Origin: Sphingobacterium bovisgrunnientis
GTDB lineage: Bacteria; Bacteroidota; Bacteroidia; Sphingobacteriales; Sphingobacteriaceae
DNA: 64,000 nt
Assembly (NCBI RefSeq): GCF_009829085.1
Contig: NZ_WUQY01000013.1
Location: 32,960-96,959, forward strand
Direction: 5' to 3'
The stretch's first letter is position 1. Every line of letters starts with the position of its first letter. Shown piece after piece: positions 17,388 to 29,270 of this stretch. The translations under genes were made by a program, and so were the position numbers. The notes under the pieces are model-generated. The model ran no database searches, was not told the DNA's origin, and saw only the letters and a program-made list of their open reading frames with translations.

Positions 17388-18086
17388 GTGGCTAGATTAA
17401 CAAAAAATCAAAAAGCGGCACTATCCAAAATTGAAGCTGGTAAAGCGTATACTTTGGCTGAGGCTTCTGCTTTAGTGAAAGAGATTACTACAACAAAATT
17501 TGATGCTTCAGTGGATATCGACGTACGTTTGGGCGTAGATCCACGTAAAGCGAATCAGATGGTTCGTGGTATTGCGACGTTACCTCACGGAACTGGTAAG
17601 ACTGTTCGCGTTTTAGCATTAGTTACTCCTGATAAGGAAGAAGAAGCTAAAGCTGCAGGTGCAGATTACGTAGGTCTTGATGAGTACATCAGTAAAATTG
17701 AAGGTGGTTGGACTGACGTTGACATTATCATCACTATGCCTTCGGTAATGGCTAAAGTAGGTAAATTGGGTCGTATTTTAGGTCCAAGAAACTTAATGCC
17801 TAACCCTAAGACTGGTACAGTAACTACAGAAGTAGGTAAAGCTGTAACAGACGTAAAAGGCGGTAAGATCGATTTTAAAGTTGACAAGACAGGTATCATC
17901 CATACTTCGGTAGGAAAAGTGTCTTTCCCGGCAGAGAAGATTTATGAGAACGCATTAGAAGTATTACAAGTGCTTTCAAAATTAAAACCTTCAGCGGCTA
18001 AGGGAACATACTTCAAGAGTATCCATATCTCATCTACGATGAGCCCGGGTATTCATGTAGAAACTAAATCAGTAGCAGGTATTTAA
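17388..18086 (+). CDS. rplA: 50S ribosomal protein L1
   Basis: L1 stalk protein, and in many bacteria a translational repressor of rplK-rplA. The 232 residues begin at a GTG codon at 17388 ([12 protein letters not shown]). The family signature [15 protein letters not shown] is present as [15 protein letters not shown]. It lies 22 bases after rplK and 2 bases before rplJ. Confidence 0.97.
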   Translation: MARLTKNQKAALSKIEAGKAYTLAEASALVKEITTTKFDASVDIDVRLGVDPRKANQMVRGIATLPHGTGKTVRVLALVTPDKEEEAKAAGADYVGLDEYISKIEGGWTDVDIIITMPSVMAKVGKLGRILGPRNLMPNPKTGTVTTEVGKAVTDVKGGKIDFKVDKTGIIHTSVGKVSFPAEKIYENALEVLQVLSKLKPSAAKGTYFKSIHISSTMSPGIHVETKSVAGI

Positions 18087-18088
18087 TC

Positions 18089-18607
18089 ATGAGAAAAGAA
18101 GAAAAACAAGAAATTGTTCAAGCTTTAGCAGAGCAGATTAAATCTTACGGTAACTTCTATATTACTGACACTGCTGATTTATCTGTTGAAAAGATCAATG
18201 GAATCCGTCGTAAATGTTTCGAGCAAGGTATTATCATGCAAGTGGCTAAAAACACTTTAATTGAGAAAGCTTTAATCGAAGCAGGTATCGAATCAGAAGA
18301 ATTAGTAGGCGTATTGAAAGGTGCTTCTACATTATTGTTCTCTGAGACAGGTAACGCTCCAGCTAAATTGATTAAAGATTTACGTAAAGCAGGTGACAAA
18401 CCAGTATTAAAAGCAGCTTATATTCAAGAGACAGCTTTTGTTGGTGACGATCAATTAAATGCTTTAGTAACTCTTAAATCGAAGGACGAACTTGTTGCAG
18501 ATATTATCGCGGCTCTTCAATCACCAGCGAAAAACGTTATTTCTGCGCTTTCATCAGGCGGAAATACTATTTCAGGTGTGTTAAAGACTTTAGAACAAAG
18601 AGGTTAA
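18089..18607 (+). CDS. rplJ: 50S ribosomal protein L10
   Basis: Anchors L7/L12 dimers in the ribosomal stalk. The 172 residues start MRKEEKQEIVQALAEQI, with the conserved RRKCFEQGIIMQVAKNTL block and a C-terminal helix for L12 binding. The ATG lies 2 bases after the rplA stop, so translation is probably coupled. Confidence 0.97.
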   Translation: MRKEEKQEIVQALAEQIKSYGNFYITDTADLSVEKINGIRRKCFEQGIIMQVAKNTLIEKALIEAGIESEELVGVLKGASTLLFSETGNAPAKLIKDLRKAGDKPVLKAAYIQETAFVGDDQLNALVTLKSKDELVADIIAALQSPAKNVISALSSGGNTISGVLKTLEQRG

Positions 18608-18686
18608 CGAACACCTTATTACAATAAAAAAGTTCGAGATTTAATTAACAATATTTTTAAAAAGAACATTCAAAAATCAAAATAAA

Positions 18687-19061
18687 ATGGCAGATTTAAA
18701 ACAACTTGCTGAACAGTTAGTTAACTTAACGGTAAAAGAAGTTAAAGAATTAGCTGATATCTTAAAAGACGAGTACGGTATCGAGCCTGCTGCTGCTGCT
18801 GTTGCAGTTGCTGCTGCTCCAGCTGAAGGCCCTGCTGCTGCTGAAGAGAAAACTTCATTCGACGTTATCTTGAAAGAAGCTGGTGGTCAAAAATTAGCTG
18901 TAGTTAAATTAGTAAAAGACTTAGCTGGTTTAGGATTGAAAGAAGCTAAAGATTTAGTTGACGGTGCTCCTAAAGAATTAAAAGCTGGTGTTTCTAAAGA
19001 CGAAGCTGAAGCTTTGAAAAAACAATTAGAAGAAGCTGGTGCTGTAGTTGAGATTAAATAA
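18687..19061 (+). CDS. rplL: 50S ribosomal protein L7/L12
   Basis: Multicopy stalk protein that recruits translation factors. The 124 residues have an N-terminal dimerisation helix, an Ala/Pro hinge (about 37-54), and a C-terminal domain with [20 protein letters not shown] and [16 protein letters not shown]. It lies 79 bases after rplJ. A hairpin follows before rpoB. Confidence 0.98.
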   Translation: MADLKQLAEQLVNLTVKEVKELADILKDEYGIEPAAAAVAVAAAPAEGPAAAEEKTSFDVILKEAGGQKLAVVKLVKDLAGLGLKEAKDLVDGAPKELKAGVSKDEAEALKKQLEEAGAVVEIK

Positions 19062-19075
19062 TTTCAAATACCATC

Positions 19076-19122
19076 AAAACGAGATTAGACTCTGGTAATT
19101 TATCAGAGTCTATTCCCGTTTT
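19076..19122 (+). terminator. Partial terminator/attenuator between rplL and rpoB
   Basis: An 8-bp perfect inner stem (19087-19094 with 19104-19111) lies inside an outer AAAACG/CGTTTT stem (19076-19081 with 19117-19122), with a mismatched section between them. The T-run is weak, as expected for an element allowing partial read-through into rpoB. Confidence 0.6.
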
Positions 19123-19223
19123 AATATAATATTAGTCTTTTCATACGTGTGCTGGCGTGTGAATATATCATACAAAAACAGCAAACATTAAGTTCAGTTT
19201 TTTTAAACTAAAATCTTATTCCC

Positions 19224-22200
19224 TTGGCAAACAATAATATTCAAAACGAAAGAGTAAACTTTGCTACAAGTAAGAAGGTAATTGATTATCCGGATTTCTT
19301 GGACGTGCAATTGGAGTCTTTCAGGGAGTTTTTTCAATTAGAAACTACTTCTGATAACCGCCATCAGGAAGGGTTGTACAAGGTTTTCGCAGAAAACTTC
19401 CCTATTTCTGATTCAAGAAACATATTCGTGCTAGAGTTTTTGGATTATTTCATTGATCCTCCTCGCTATGATATCCAAGAATGTATCGAGCGTGGCTTGA
19501 CTTATAGCGTGCCTTTGAAAGCAAAATTGAAGTTGTCTTGTAATGATGAAGAACACGAAGATTTCGAAACTATCGTACAAGATGTATACTTAGGTACAAT
19601 TCCATACATGACACCAAAAGGTACTTTCGTTATCAATGGTGCAGAGCGTGTAATCGTATCTCAGTTACACCGTTCTCCTGGTGTATTCTTTGGTCAGAGT
19701 AGACACACAAATGGTACAAAACTTTATTCGGCAAGGGTAATTCCTTTTAAAGGATCTTGGATTGAATTCGCGACAGACGTGAATAACGTAATGTACGCGT
19801 ATATCGATCGTAAGAAAAAATTCCCAGTTACTACTTTATTACGTGCTATTGGTTACGATTCAGATAAAGATATCTTAGAATTGTTTGACTTAGCTGACGA
19901 AGTAAAAGTTAGTAAAACGGGTCTTAAGAAATACGTTGGTCGTCGTCTAGCGGCAAGGGTATTGAATAAATGGACAGAAGATTTCGTAGATGAGGATACT
20001 GGTGAAGTAGTGTCTATCGATCGTAACGAAATTATCTTTGAACGTGAAACTGTATTAGAAGAAGATCATATTGATTTGATCATCGAAGCTGGAGTTAAGT
20101 CTATTATCTTAGCAAAAGAAGATGAGTCAAACAATGCGGACTATTCAATCATATATAACACTTTACAAAAGGATACGTCTAACTCAGAGAAAGAAGCGGT
20201 AGAACATATCTATCGTCAATTGCGTAACGCTGAACCACCTGATGAGGAAACTGCACGTGGTATCATCGATCGTTTATTCTTCTCAGACAAGCGTTATGAT
20301 TTAGGTGATGTAGGTCGTTACCGTATCAACCGTAAGTTGAAGTTAGATACACCTCCTGAAACTAAAGTATTGACTCGTCAAGATATCATCGCTATTGTGA
20401 AATATTTGATCAACTTGATCAATTCTAAAGCAGAGGTAGATGATATTGACCACTTGTCAAATCGTCGTGTACGTACTGTTGGTGAGCAGTTGTATGCACA
20501 ATTCGGTGTTGGTCTAGCTCGTATGGCACGTACTATTCGTGAGCGTATGAATATTCGTGACAACGAAGTATTTACACCTACTGATTTGATCAATGCACGT
20601 ACATTGTCATCAGTAATCAATTCGTTCTTCGGTACGAATCAGCTTTCTCAATTCATGGACCAAACAAATCCATTAGCTGAGATTACGCACAAGCGTCGTT
20701 TATCAGCGTTAGGTCCAGGTGGTCTTTCACGTGAGCGTGCTGGTTTCGAGGTTCGTGACGTTCACTACACGCATTACGGTCGTTTGTGTACTATCGAAAC
20801 TCCTGAGGGACCAAACATTGGTTTGATTTCATCTTTATCTGTTCACGCTAAAATCAACAACTTAGGATTTATCGAGACTCCTTACCGTAAAGTAAGAGAC
20901 GGTAAAGTCGTAGTTGATGAGCCTGTAGTTTATTTATCTGCAGAGGACGAAGATGGTAAGACAATCGCGCAAGCGAATGCTTACTATGATGATAAAGGTA
21001 ATTTTGAAGATCCAAAAGTAAAAGCTAGATACGAGGGTGACTTCCCGATTATCGATCCTGAGAAATTGGATTATATGGACGTTGCTCCAAACCAAATTAC
21101 TTCGATCGCGGCTTCATTAATTCCTTTCTTGGAGCATGATGATGCCAACCGTGCGTTGATGGGATCGAACATGCAGCGCCAGGCTGTACCATTATTGCGC
21201 CCTCAAGCGCCAATCGTAGGTACTGGTTTGGAAGGTCGCGTGGCTTCGGATTCACGTACGTTGATCAATGCAGAAGGTAATGGTGTTGTTGAATATGTTG
21301 ATGCTGAAGAAATCAAAATCCGTTACGAACGTAATGAAGATGAGCGTTTAGTATCATTTGATGATGACATCAAAACTTACCGTTTAATTAAATTTAAGAA
21401 AACCAACCAAAATACTTGTATCAACTTGAAGCCTATCGTTAAGAAAGGTCAAAAAGTTACTAAAGGACAAGTATTGTGTGAGGGATATGCAACAGAAGAT
21501 GGCGAGTTAGCATTAGGTCGTAACTTGAAAGTGGCTTTCATGCCTTGGCAAGGTTACAACTTTGAGGATGCGATCGTAATCTCTGAGCGTGTTGTTTCTC
21601 AAGATATTTTTACTTCACTTCACATCGAAGAGTTTGAATTAGAAGTACGTGATACAAAACGTGGTGAAGAAGAGCTTACAGCTGATATTCCTAACGTTTC
21701 GGAAGAAGCTACTAAAGATTTGGACGAAAATGGTATTATCCGTGTAGGTGCTGAAGTAGTTGAGGGTGACATCTTAATTGGTAAGATTACACCTAAAGGT
21801 GAATCAGATCCTTCTCCAGAAGAGAAATTATTACGTGCAATATTTGGTGACAAAGCTGGTGACGTAAAAGATGCTTCTTTGAAAACTCCTCCTTCTATTA
21901 AAGGTGTAGTTATCGATACGAAGTTATTCTCACGTGCGAAGAAAATGTCTAAAGAAGTCGAAAGAAAAGCTTTAGAAAAATTGGAAATTACGCATGAGAA
22001 AAACGTAAGAGTACTAAAAGAGCGATTGGTAGAGAAATTATTCACTATTGTGAATGGTAAAACTAGCCAAGGTATCTATAACGTTTATAAAGAGTTGTTA
22101 GTAGCTAAAGGTGCTAAATTCACTCAAAAAATCTTAACTGATCTTGACTATGCAAACATTAACCCGTTTGGATGGACTACAGATGAAGATAAAAATGAGT

Positions 22201-23033
22201 TAATCAAATTGGCATTGCACTATTACAACATTAAGTTAAATGAAGAATTAGGTGCATTCAAACGCGATAAATTTGCAGTTTCTGTAGGTGATGAGCTTCC
22301 TTCTGGTATTGTTCAGATGGCTAAAGTTTATGTAGCTAAGAAACGTAAATTGAAAGTGGGTGATAAGATGGCAGGTCGTCACGGTAACAAAGGTATCGTC
22401 GCACGTATTGTACGTGATGAAGATATGCCATTCTTAGAAGATGGTACTCCAGTAGATATCGTATTGAACCCTCTAGGTGTACCTTCTCGTATGAACTTAG
22501 GCCAGATTTATGAAACAGTTCTTGGATGGGCTGGTCAAAAATTAGGTATGAAGTTCGCTACGCCAATCTTCGATGGTGCTGAAATGGATCAAGTAGAAGA
22601 GTGGGTAGAGAAAGCGGGATTACCGAAATCAGGTCGTACATACTTGTACAACGGTTTGACAGGAGAGCGTTTTGATCAACCAACTACTGTTGGTGTTATC
22701 TACATGTTGAAATTAGGTCACATGGTTGATGACAAAATGCACGCACGTTCGATCGGACCATACTCATTGATTACACAACAACCATTGGGTGGTAAAGCTC
22801 AATTCGGTGGTCAGCGTTTTGGTGAGATGGAGGTTTGGGCTCTTGAGGCATTCGGTGCATCTAACATCTTACAAGAGATCTTAACTGTGAAGTCGGATGA
22901 TGTTGTAGGTCGTGCTAAAACTTACGAAGCTATCGTAAAAGGTAACAACTTACCAACGCCATCAGTTCCTGAATCATTCAACGTATTAGTACACGAGTTG
23001 CGTGGTCTAGGTTTAGATATCACATTAGATTAA
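19224..23033 (+). CDS. rpoB: RNA polymerase beta subunit
   Basis: Catalytic core subunit of RNA polymerase, 1269 residues, the Bacteroidota length. I keep the TTG start at 19224 because [18 protein letters not shown] matches the family N-terminus; no better ATG is nearby. The rifampicin-region motifs [19 protein letters not shown] and [20 protein letters not shown] are wild-type in appearance. The active-site and C-terminal segments [12 protein letters not shown] and [17 protein letters not shown] are present. It follows rplL after an attenuator-like hairpin and precedes rpoC. Confidence 0.98.
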   Translation: MANNNIQNERVNFATSKKVIDYPDFLDVQLESFREFFQLETTSDNRHQEGLYKVFAENFPISDSRNIFVLEFLDYFIDPPRYDIQECIERGLTYSVPLKAKLKLSCNDEEHEDFETIVQDVYLGTIPYMTPKGTFVINGAERVIVSQLHRSPGVFFGQSRHTNGTKLYSARVIPFKGSWIEFATDVNNVMYAYIDRKKKFPVTTLLRAIGYDSDKDILELFDLADEVKVSKTGLKKYVGRRLAARVLNKWTEDFVDEDTGEVVSIDRNEIIFERETVLEEDHIDLIIEAGVKSIILAKEDESNNADYSIIYNTLQKDTSNSEKEAVEHIYRQLRNAEPPDEETARGIIDRLFFSDKRYDLGDVGRYRINRKLKLDTPPETKVLTRQDIIAIVKYLINLINSKAEVDDIDHLSNRRVRTVGEQLYAQFGVGLARMARTIRERMNIRDNEVFTPTDLINARTLSSVINSFFGTNQLSQFMDQTNPLAEITHKRRLSALGPGGLSRERAGFEVRDVHYTHYGRLCTIETPEGPNIGLISSLSVHAKINNLGFIETPYRKVRDGKVVVDEPVVYLSAEDEDGKTIAQANAYYDDKGNFEDPKVKARYEGDFPIIDPEKLDYMDVAPNQITSIAASLIPFLEHDDANRALMGSNMQRQAVPLLRPQAPIVGTGLEGRVASDSRTLINAEGNGVVEYVDAEEIKIRYERNEDERLVSFDDDIKTYRLIKFKKTNQNTCINLKPIVKKGQKVTKGQVLCEGYATEDGELALGRNLKVAFMPWQGYNFEDAIVISERVVSQDIFTSLHIEEFELEVRDTKRGEEELTADIPNVSEEATKDLDENGIIRVGAEVVEGDILIGKITPKGESDPSPEEKLLRAIFGDKAGDVKDASLKTPPSIKGVVIDTKLFSRAKKMSKEVERKALEKLEITHEKNVRVLKERLVEKLFTIVNGKTSQGIYNVYKELLVAKGAKFTQKILTDLDYANINPFGWTTDEDKNELIKLALHYYNIKLNEELGAFKRDKFAVSVGDELPSGIVQMAKVYVAKKRKLKVGDKMAGRHGNKGIVARIVRDEDMPFLEDGTPVDIVLNPLGVPSRMNLGQIYETVLGWAGQKLGMKFATPIFDGAEMDQVEEWVEKAGLPKSGRTYLYNGLTGERFDQPTTVGVIYMLKLGHMVDDKMHARSIGPYSLITQQPLGGKAQFGGQRFGEMEVWALEAFGASNILQEILTVKSDDVVGRAKTYEAIVKGNNLPTPSVPESFNVLVHELRGLGLDITLD

Positions 23034-23047
23034 TCAAGTAATATTCA

Positions 23048-23076
23048 AGCATAAGAGGTGAAGAGCCTCTTATGCT
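23048..23076 (+). other. Intercistronic hairpin between rpoB and rpoC
   Basis: A perfect 11-bp stem (23048-23058 with 23066-23076) with a 7-base loop lies in the 72-base gap. There is no T-run, so it is more likely a processing or mRNA-stability element than a terminator. Confidence 0.65.
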
Positions 23077-23105
23077 CTAACATACATCTTTAAGTTATAC
23101 AACGT

Positions 23106-26100
23106 ATGTCTTACAAAAAAGATAATAAAATTAAAAGTAACTTTACTTCAATCACGATTAGCTTAGCTTCTCCAGAAACTATTTTGGAGCGTTCAAGCGG
23201 TGAGGTTACTAAACCAGAAACGATCAACTATCGTACATACAAACCTGAACGTGATGGTTTATTCTGTGAGCGTATCTTCGGTCCAGTAAAGGATTACGAA
23301 TGTCACTGTGGTAAATACAAACGTATCCGTTATAAAGGTATAGTGTGTGACCGTTGTGGTGTGGAGGTTACGGAGAAAAAAGTACGTCGTGAGCGTATGG
23401 GACACATCGCATTAGTTGTGCCTGTTGCACACATTTGGTACTTCCGTTCTCTTCCTAATAAAATTGGTTACTTATTAGGTCTTCCTACGAAGAAATTAGA
23501 TATGATCATCTACTACGAGAGATACGTTGTTATTCAAGCAGGTATCAAAGAAGATGATGGTATTTCTTTTATGGATTTCTTGACAGAAGAAGAGTATTTA
23601 GATATTTTAGATACTTTACCAAAAGAAAACCAATATCTTGATGATCACGACCCTCAAAAATTCGTTGCTAAAATGGGTGCTGAGGCGTTGGAAGAATTAT
23701 TAAAACGCATTGATTTAGATAAATTATCATACGATTTACGTCACCAAGCAGCTAATGAAACTTCACAACAACGTAAAAACGAAGCGTTAAAACGTCTCCA
23801 CGTTGTAGAAGCTTTCCGTGGTTCTAGAGACCGTATTGAAAATCGTCCAGAATGGATGATTGTGAAGATCGTTCCTATCATTCCACCAGAGTTACGTCCT
23901 TTAGTTCCTTTGGATGGTGGTCGTTTCGCGACTTCGGATTTAAATGACTTATACCGTCGTGTGATTATCCGTAACAACCGTTTGAAACGTTTGATCGAAA
24001 TCAAAGCACCAGAAGTAATCTTACGTAACGAAAAACGTATGCTTCAAGAAGCTGTTGATTCGTTATTTGATAACTCACGTAAAGTTAACGCTGTGAAAAC
24101 AGAAGGTAACCGTGCGTTGAAATCATTATCTGATATTTTGAAAGGTAAACAAGGTCGTTTCCGTCAAAACTTATTAGGTAAACGTGTGGATTACTCCGCT
24201 CGTTCGGTAATTGTTGTTGGTCCTCACTTGAAATTACACGAGTGTGGTCTTCCTAAAGATATGGCTGCAGAGCTTTACAAACCATTCATCATTCGTAAAA
24301 TGATCGAGCGTGGTGTTGTAAAAACTGTAAAATCGGCTAAGAAAATCGTAGATCGTAAAGATCCTATCGTATGGGATATCCTTGAGAATGTATTAAAAGG
24401 ACACCCAGTATTACTTAACCGTGCGCCTACGCTTCACCGTTTGGGTATTCAAGCTTTCCAACCTACATTAGTAGAAGGTAAAGCGATTCAATTGCACCCA
24501 TTAGTGTGTACAGCGTTCAACGCCGATTTCGATGGTGACCAGATGGCGGTTCACTTACCATTAGGTAATGCTGCAATTTTGGAAGCACAAATCTTAATGT
24601 TGGCGGCACACAATATTCTTAACCCTGCAAACGGTTCTCCAGTTACTGTACCTTCACAAGATATGGTATTGGGTCTTTATTATATTACTAAAGGCCGTAA
24701 ATCTGACGAGACACGTAAAATGAAGGGTGAGGGAAGTACGTTCTATTCTCCAGAAGAGGTAATCATTGCCTTGAATGAGAAACAAGTAGATCTTCACTCT
24801 TGGATTAAAGTTAGAACTAAAGACTTGAATGAAAATGGTGAGTTGGTTCAAAAAATTATCGAAACTACTGTAGGTCGTGTAATTTTCAACCAAATTGTAC
24901 CTGAAGAAGTTGGATTTATCAACGAGATTTTAACGAAGAAATCATTACGTAATGTAATTGGTGATATCGTGAAAAATACAGGTATGGCTCGTGCAGCTCA
25001 ATTCTTGGATGATATGAAGGAATTAGGTTTCCAAACAGCCTTCAAAGGAGGTCTGTCATTCAACTTACAAGACGTTCAAATTCCTGCTGCTAAAACTGAA
25101 TTGATTGCGCAAGCTACTGCTGAAGTAGAGGATGTAATGAATAACTATAATATGGGTTTCATTACAAACAACGAGCGCTATAACCAAATCATCGATATCT
25201 GGACACGTATCAACAATAAGTTGACAGCACACGTTATGGATATTCTTTCGAATGATAATCAAGGTTTCAACTCTGTATATATGATGTTGGATTCTGGAGC
25301 CCGTGGTTCGAAAGAGCAGATTCGTCAGTTAGCAGGTATGCGTGGTTTGATGGCTAAGCCTCAAAAATCAGGATCTTCTGGTGGTGAAATTATCGAAAAC
25401 CCGATTTTATCAAACTTCAAAGAAGGTCTATCTGTATTAGAATACTTTATCTCTACTCACGGTGCGCGTAAAGGTCTTGCCGATACGGCATTAAAAACAG
25501 CCGATGCGGGTTACTTGACTCGTCGTTTACATGACGTAGCACAAGACATGATCGTTGTAGATTTTGACTGTGGAGGTTTAAGAGGTATTTATACAACAGC
25601 ATTAAAAGATAACGATGATATCGTTGAGCCATTATACGATCGTATCTTAGGTCGTACACCATTGAATGATGTTGTACATCCAGAGACTAACGAACTTATC
25701 GTTGCGGCTAACGATGATATTACTGAGGAAGTAGCGCAAGCTATTGACGAAGCAGGTATCGAAGGTTTAGAAATTCGCTCAGTATTGACGTGTGAATCTA
25801 AACGTGGTGTATGTGCTTGCTGTTACGGTCGTAACTTAGCATCTGGTAAACGCGTTCAATTGGGTGAAGCTGTCGGTGTAATCGCAGCACAATCAATTGG
25901 TGAGCCAGGTACACAGTTGACACTTCGTACGTTCCACGTGGGTGGTACGGCTTCTAACATTGCTTCTGATTCAGCAGTTATTGCTAAATACGAAGGTACT
26001 GTAGAATTCGAAAATGTACGTACAGTAGAGAAAGAAGGCGAAGAAGGTCCATACCAAGTTGTATTAGGACGTTCGGGAGAGATCAAAATCGTTAATAACG

Positions 26101-27380
26101 GTAAAGTTCTTTACCAACAAATCATCCCTTACGGATCGAACTTATACGTTAAAGAAGGTGATAAAGTTGAAAAAGGTGCTAAACTTGTTGATTGGGATCC
26201 ATACAATGCGGTAATTATCTCTGAGTTTGCTGGTAAGGTTGAGTTTGATGCAATCATTGAAGGTGTTACCTTCCGTGAAGAGTCAGATGATCAAACTGGT
26301 CACAAAGAGAAAGTAATTATCGAAACACGTGATAAAACGAAAAACCCTACTATCAAAGTTCTTGACAACAAAGGTGAGGTAATTCGTTCATACAATATTC
26401 CAGTTGGAGCTCACGTTTCCGTATCTGATGGTCAGAAATTGAAAGAAGGTGCTATCTTAGTTAAGATTCCACGTTCTACAGGTAAGACACGAGATATTAC
26501 GGGTGGTCTTCCACGTGTAACGGAATTATTCGAAGCACGTAACCCTTCAAATCCTGCTGTTGTTACAGAGATTGATGGTGTTGTAACTTTAGGTGGTGTT
26601 AAACGTGGTAACCGTGAGGTTTCTATCGAATCGCGTGATGGTCAAGTTAAAAAATACTTAGTTCCACTTTCGAAACACATCTTAGTACAAGATAATGACT
26701 TTATCAAAGCAGGTATGCCATTATCAGATGGTCAGATTGCTCCAGGTGATATCTTAAATATCAAAGGTCCTTCGGCAGTTCAACATTATATCGTAAATGG
26801 TATTCAAGAGGTTTACCGTCTTCAAGGTGTAAAAATCAACGATAAACACTTTGAGACAATCGTTCACCAAATGATGCAAAAAGTTCACATTGAAGATCCA
26901 GGAGATACTCGTTTCTTAGAAAAAGAAGCCGTAAACAAATGGGATTTCATGGAAGAAAACGATACTATCTTCGATAAGAAAGTAGTTGTGGATGCAGGTG
27001 ATTCTAATAACTTACGTCCAGGTCAGATCGTTACTTTACGTGGATTACGTGAAGAAAACTCTAACTTGAAACGTCAAGATTTGAAATTGGTACAAGTAAG
27101 AGATGCAGTTCCTGCAACTTCTAGTCCAATGCTTCAAGGTATTACAAGAGCTTCATTAGGTACTAAATCATTCATTTCAGCAGCCTCTTTCCAAGAGACT
27201 ACGAAAGTATTGAATGAGGCAGCTATCGCAGGTAAACGTGATAACTTATTAGGATTGAAAGAAAACGTAATCGTTGGTCACTTGATTCCTTCAGGTACTG
27301 GTTTACGTTCGTACAGCAACATTATTGTTGGTTCTCGTGAAGAGTACGATCAATTATTAGCTTCTAAAGAAGAAGATTAA
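23106..27380 (+). CDS. rpoC: RNA polymerase beta' subunit
   Basis: Catalytic subunit of RNA polymerase, 1424 residues. Visible marks are the N-terminal zinc ribbon [21 protein letters not shown], the magnesium-binding loop [15 protein letters not shown], the trigger-loop region [20 protein letters not shown], and the second zinc site [14 protein letters not shown]. It is the last gene of the superoperon and ends at a very strong terminator. Confidence 0.98.
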   Translation: MSYKKDNKIKSNFTSITISLASPETILERSSGEVTKPETINYRTYKPERDGLFCERIFGPVKDYECHCGKYKRIRYKGIVCDRCGVEVTEKKVRRERMGHIALVVPVAHIWYFRSLPNKIGYLLGLPTKKLDMIIYYERYVVIQAGIKEDDGISFMDFLTEEEYLDILDTLPKENQYLDDHDPQKFVAKMGAEALEELLKRIDLDKLSYDLRHQAANETSQQRKNEALKRLHVVEAFRGSRDRIENRPEWMIVKIVPIIPPELRPLVPLDGGRFATSDLNDLYRRVIIRNNRLKRLIEIKAPEVILRNEKRMLQEAVDSLFDNSRKVNAVKTEGNRALKSLSDILKGKQGRFRQNLLGKRVDYSARSVIVVGPHLKLHECGLPKDMAAELYKPFIIRKMIERGVVKTVKSAKKIVDRKDPIVWDILENVLKGHPVLLNRAPTLHRLGIQAFQPTLVEGKAIQLHPLVCTAFNADFDGDQMAVHLPLGNAAILEAQILMLAAHNILNPANGSPVTVPSQDMVLGLYYITKGRKSDETRKMKGEGSTFYSPEEVIIALNEKQVDLHSWIKVRTKDLNENGELVQKIIETTVGRVIFNQIVPEEVGFINEILTKKSLRNVIGDIVKNTGMARAAQFLDDMKELGFQTAFKGGLSFNLQDVQIPAAKTELIAQATAEVEDVMNNYNMGFITNNERYNQIIDIWTRINNKLTAHVMDILSNDNQGFNSVYMMLDSGARGSKEQIRQLAGMRGLMAKPQKSGSSGGEIIENPILSNFKEGLSVLEYFISTHGARKGLADTALKTADAGYLTRRLHDVAQDMIVVDFDCGGLRGIYTTALKDNDDIVEPLYDRILGRTPLNDVVHPETNELIVAANDDITEEVAQAIDEAGIEGLEIRSVLTCESKRGVCACCYGRNLASGKRVQLGEAVGVIAAQSIGEPGTQLTLRTFHVGGTASNIASDSAVIAKYEGTVEFENVRTVEKEGEEGPYQVVLGRSGEIKIVNNGKVLYQQIIPYGSNLYVKEGDKVEKGAKLVDWDPYNAVIISEFAGKVEFDAIIEGVTFREESDDQTGHKEKVIIETRDKTKNPTIKVLDNKGEVIRSYNIPVGAHVSVSDGQKLKEGAILVKIPRSTGKTRDITGGLPRVTELFEARNPSNPAVVTEIDGVVTLGGVKRGNREVSIESRDGQVKKYLVPLSKHILVQDNDFIKAGMPLSDGQIAPGDILNIKGPSAVQHYIVNGIQEVYRLQGVKINDKHFETIVHQMMQKVHIEDPGDTRFLEKEAVNKWDFMEENDTIFDKKVVVDAGDSNNLRPGQIVTLRGLREENSNLKRQDLKLVQVRDAVPATSSPMLQGITRASLGTKSFISAASFQETTKVLNEAAIAGKRDNLLGLKENVIVGHLIPSGTGLRSYSNIIVGSREEYDQLLASKEED

Positions 27381-27395
27381 TCTTCTTCTCTTCAT

Positions 27396-27438
27396 AAATA
27401 CGAAAGGCTTTCCAAATTTTGGAAAGCCTTTCGTATTT
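27396..27438. terminator. Terminator after rpoC
   Basis: A perfect 18-bp stem (27396-27413 with 27421-27438) and a 7-base loop, flanked by A- and T-rich runs. Convergent eda can use it from the other side. Confidence 0.9.
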
Positions 27439-27454
27439 TATATCAAAATTGGGA

Positions 27455-28090
27455 TTATTTAGCCCATTCAAGCAAATTACTGCATCTTTCTGCTAACCAA
27501 TTTTCATTAGAAGAATCGGTCGGATCAGCAAATAATTTAGAACCTAATCCTACGGAAAATACTCCGGCTTCTCTCCAAGATTTGATGCTTTCGGGTGTTG
27601 TGTCTACGCCACCTGTCGGCATGAATTTTAGGTTTGGGAAGAGAGGTTTTATAGCTTTCAAAAAATTAACACCTAAAGAATCACCTGGAAACAACTTTAC
27701 CAATTTAGCATCTAATTCTTCTGCAAAGGCAATTTCTGTAGGCGTCATACAGCCCGGAATCCAATCTAAATTGTATTCTTTTGCTACTGCAGCGATCTCA
27801 GCTTTTACAATTGGACTTACTAAGAATTCTGTACCCGCATCTGCAAAGTCCTTTGCTTGTTGTGCAGTTTTGATGGTTCCAATTCCAAGTTTTAGATCAG
27901 GGAAATGTTCGTTTTTATACGCTAACAACGCTTTGAAATTTTCGAAGGCTTTCTCACCCCGATTTACAAATTCAAATACCCGTATTCCTCCTTTATAACA
28001 ATCCTTTAATGTATTGATACATTTTTCTACATCGTCATTATAATAAACCGGAATGACCGGGTAGTGTTTTATGGTTTCTAGTATACTCAT
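27455..28090 (-). CDS. eda: KDPG/KHG aldolase
   Basis: Splits 2-keto-3-deoxy-6-phosphogluconate into pyruvate and glyceraldehyde-3-phosphate, the last step of hexuronate breakdown. The 211 residues have a class I aldolase barrel with the Schiff-base Lys132 in AKLVKLFPGD, PGCMTPTEI, and the phosphate-binding MPTGGVD loop. The catalytic Glu is probably Glu40 (RVFEF). It is co-transcribed with the KDG kinase gene 3 bases upstream. Confidence 0.93.
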   Translation of the reverse strand: MSILETIKHYPVIPVYYNDDVEKCINTLKDCYKGGIRVFEFVNRGEKAFENFKALLAYKNEHFPDLKLGIGTIKTAQQAKDFADAGTEFLVSPIVKAEIAAVAKEYNLDWIPGCMTPTEIAFAEELDAKLVKLFPGDSLGVNFLKAIKPLFPNLKFMPTGGVDTTPESIKSWREAGVFSVGLGSKLFADPTDSSNENWLAERCSNLLEWAK

Positions 28091-28093
28091 CTT

Positions 28094-29113
28094 TTATATT
28101 TTTCCATTTCCAAAATCACCTTCTACAAAAAGTTTTTCGAAACCAGCAGACGTTGCTGTATCGATAATTTCTTGTGGAGCTAATTTCTTTATTATTGCAT
28201 AAATCAACCCCGCCATAAATGCATCGCCACTTCCGATACGATCGACAACCTCATTTGTTAGTCGAGTTTCAGAATATGTATTCGTTTCACGATTATGGTA
28301 TGTACCATAAAACAAATTGTGCTGTGGATTATCCATGAATCGGAATGTATTGGCAATATGTTTTACTTTCGGGAATTTTTCGAAGGTTGCTTGCGCTACT
28401 TGATTCGCGAACTTTACATAATCTTCTTTGGGAGTATTTCTGTCCAAAGATTCGTCAATACTCGTTCCCAACATTTTATTCGAAGCCCAAATATTTCCCA
28501 TCACAACATCTGCGTATTGGATTAAGTTTGGCATGATGTCAATAGGATTTTTACCATATTGCCATAATTTACTTCGATAATTTAAATCTACAGAAATGAT
28601 TATATTCCGTTTAGACGCTTCAGCTAACGCTTTCTCAGTCAAAAAGGCTAAATCTTCACTGAGTGCTGGAGTAATCGCCGTAAAGTGAAACCATTCTATC
28701 CCTTCATATAATTTATCCCAATTTATATCTTCTGATTTCAAATTACTAAATGAAGAATATTTGCGATCATAGATTACCTCACCATTCGTGAGGCCATTTG
28801 CTGAAAGCAAATAATACGAACCAATGCGATCGCCTTGGTGTAAAATTTTGGAAGTGTCCACATTATTTGACTCCAATAAATCTTCAATTTCTTTTGTTAA
28901 AGCATTGAAAGGAGCAGCACTAAAATAGGATGTAGGAATATTTAGTTTCCCTAAAGTCACAGCGACATTCGCTTCAGAACCACCAGGATATATTTTTAAA
29001 TTATTTTGACCTATAGTAAAAAAGGAATCAACTGTGGATTGCAAACGTATGAGCAATTCACCAAAACATAATACGCGATTAGTAGGATTATTCATGGATT
29101 GATTTATAATCAT
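28094..29113 (-). CDS. kdgK: 2-keto-3-deoxygluconate kinase (PfkB family)
   Basis: Phosphorylates KDG to KDPG with ATP. The 339 residues (a second ATG at 29095 would give 333) show a PfkB ribokinase fold: an early FGELLIRL, the GGSEANVAVTLGKL substrate loop, and the C-terminal signature DRIGSGDAFMAGL with the catalytic Asp. The assignment to KDG rather than another sugar rests on pairing with eda and divergence from uxuA. The intergenic region to the SDR gene holds a direct repeat at 29121-29140. Confidence 0.88.
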   Translation of the reverse strand: MIINQSMNNPTNRVLCFGELLIRLQSTVDSFFTIGQNNLKIYPGGSEANVAVTLGKLNIPTSYFSAAPFNALTKEIEDLLESNNVDTSKILHQGDRIGSYYLLSANGLTNGEVIYDRKYSSFSNLKSEDINWDKLYEGIEWFHFTAITPALSEDLAFLTEKALAEASKRNIIISVDLNYRSKLWQYGKNPIDIMPNLIQYADVVMGNIWASNKMLGTSIDESLDRNTPKEDYVKFANQVAQATFEKFPKVKHIANTFRFMDNPQHNLFYGTYHNRETNTYSETRLTNEVVDRIGSGDAFMAGLIYAIIKKLAPQEIIDTATSAGFEKLFVEGDFGNGKI

Positions 29114-29120
29114 CCAAATT

Positions 29121-29140
29121 ACGAATACTTTAACGAATAC
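29121..29140. repeat. Direct repeat ACGAATAC x2 in the divergent hexuronate promoter region
   Basis: ACGAATAC occurs at 29121-29128 and 29133-29140, a 12-base period, close to the kdgK start. A candidate operator half-site pair. A TANNTTTG match (29158-29165) lies next to it but without a -33 partner at normal spacing. Confidence 0.35.
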
Positions 29141-29270
29141 CTTGAAGACTACACTTCTAATTTTGCGAAATCGTTATCGTAAAAAAATGCCGCTAAAATC
29201 TTTTAATTCCAGCATGATATTAGCACCTTTATGTTAGTTATAAACCTTATTTAGAGAGCAGTATCATATC

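Noticed and set aside
23048..23076. Terminator between rpoB and rpoC
   Set aside because: The stem is perfect but no T-run follows and rpoC must be transcribed; recorded as an intercistronic hairpin instead.
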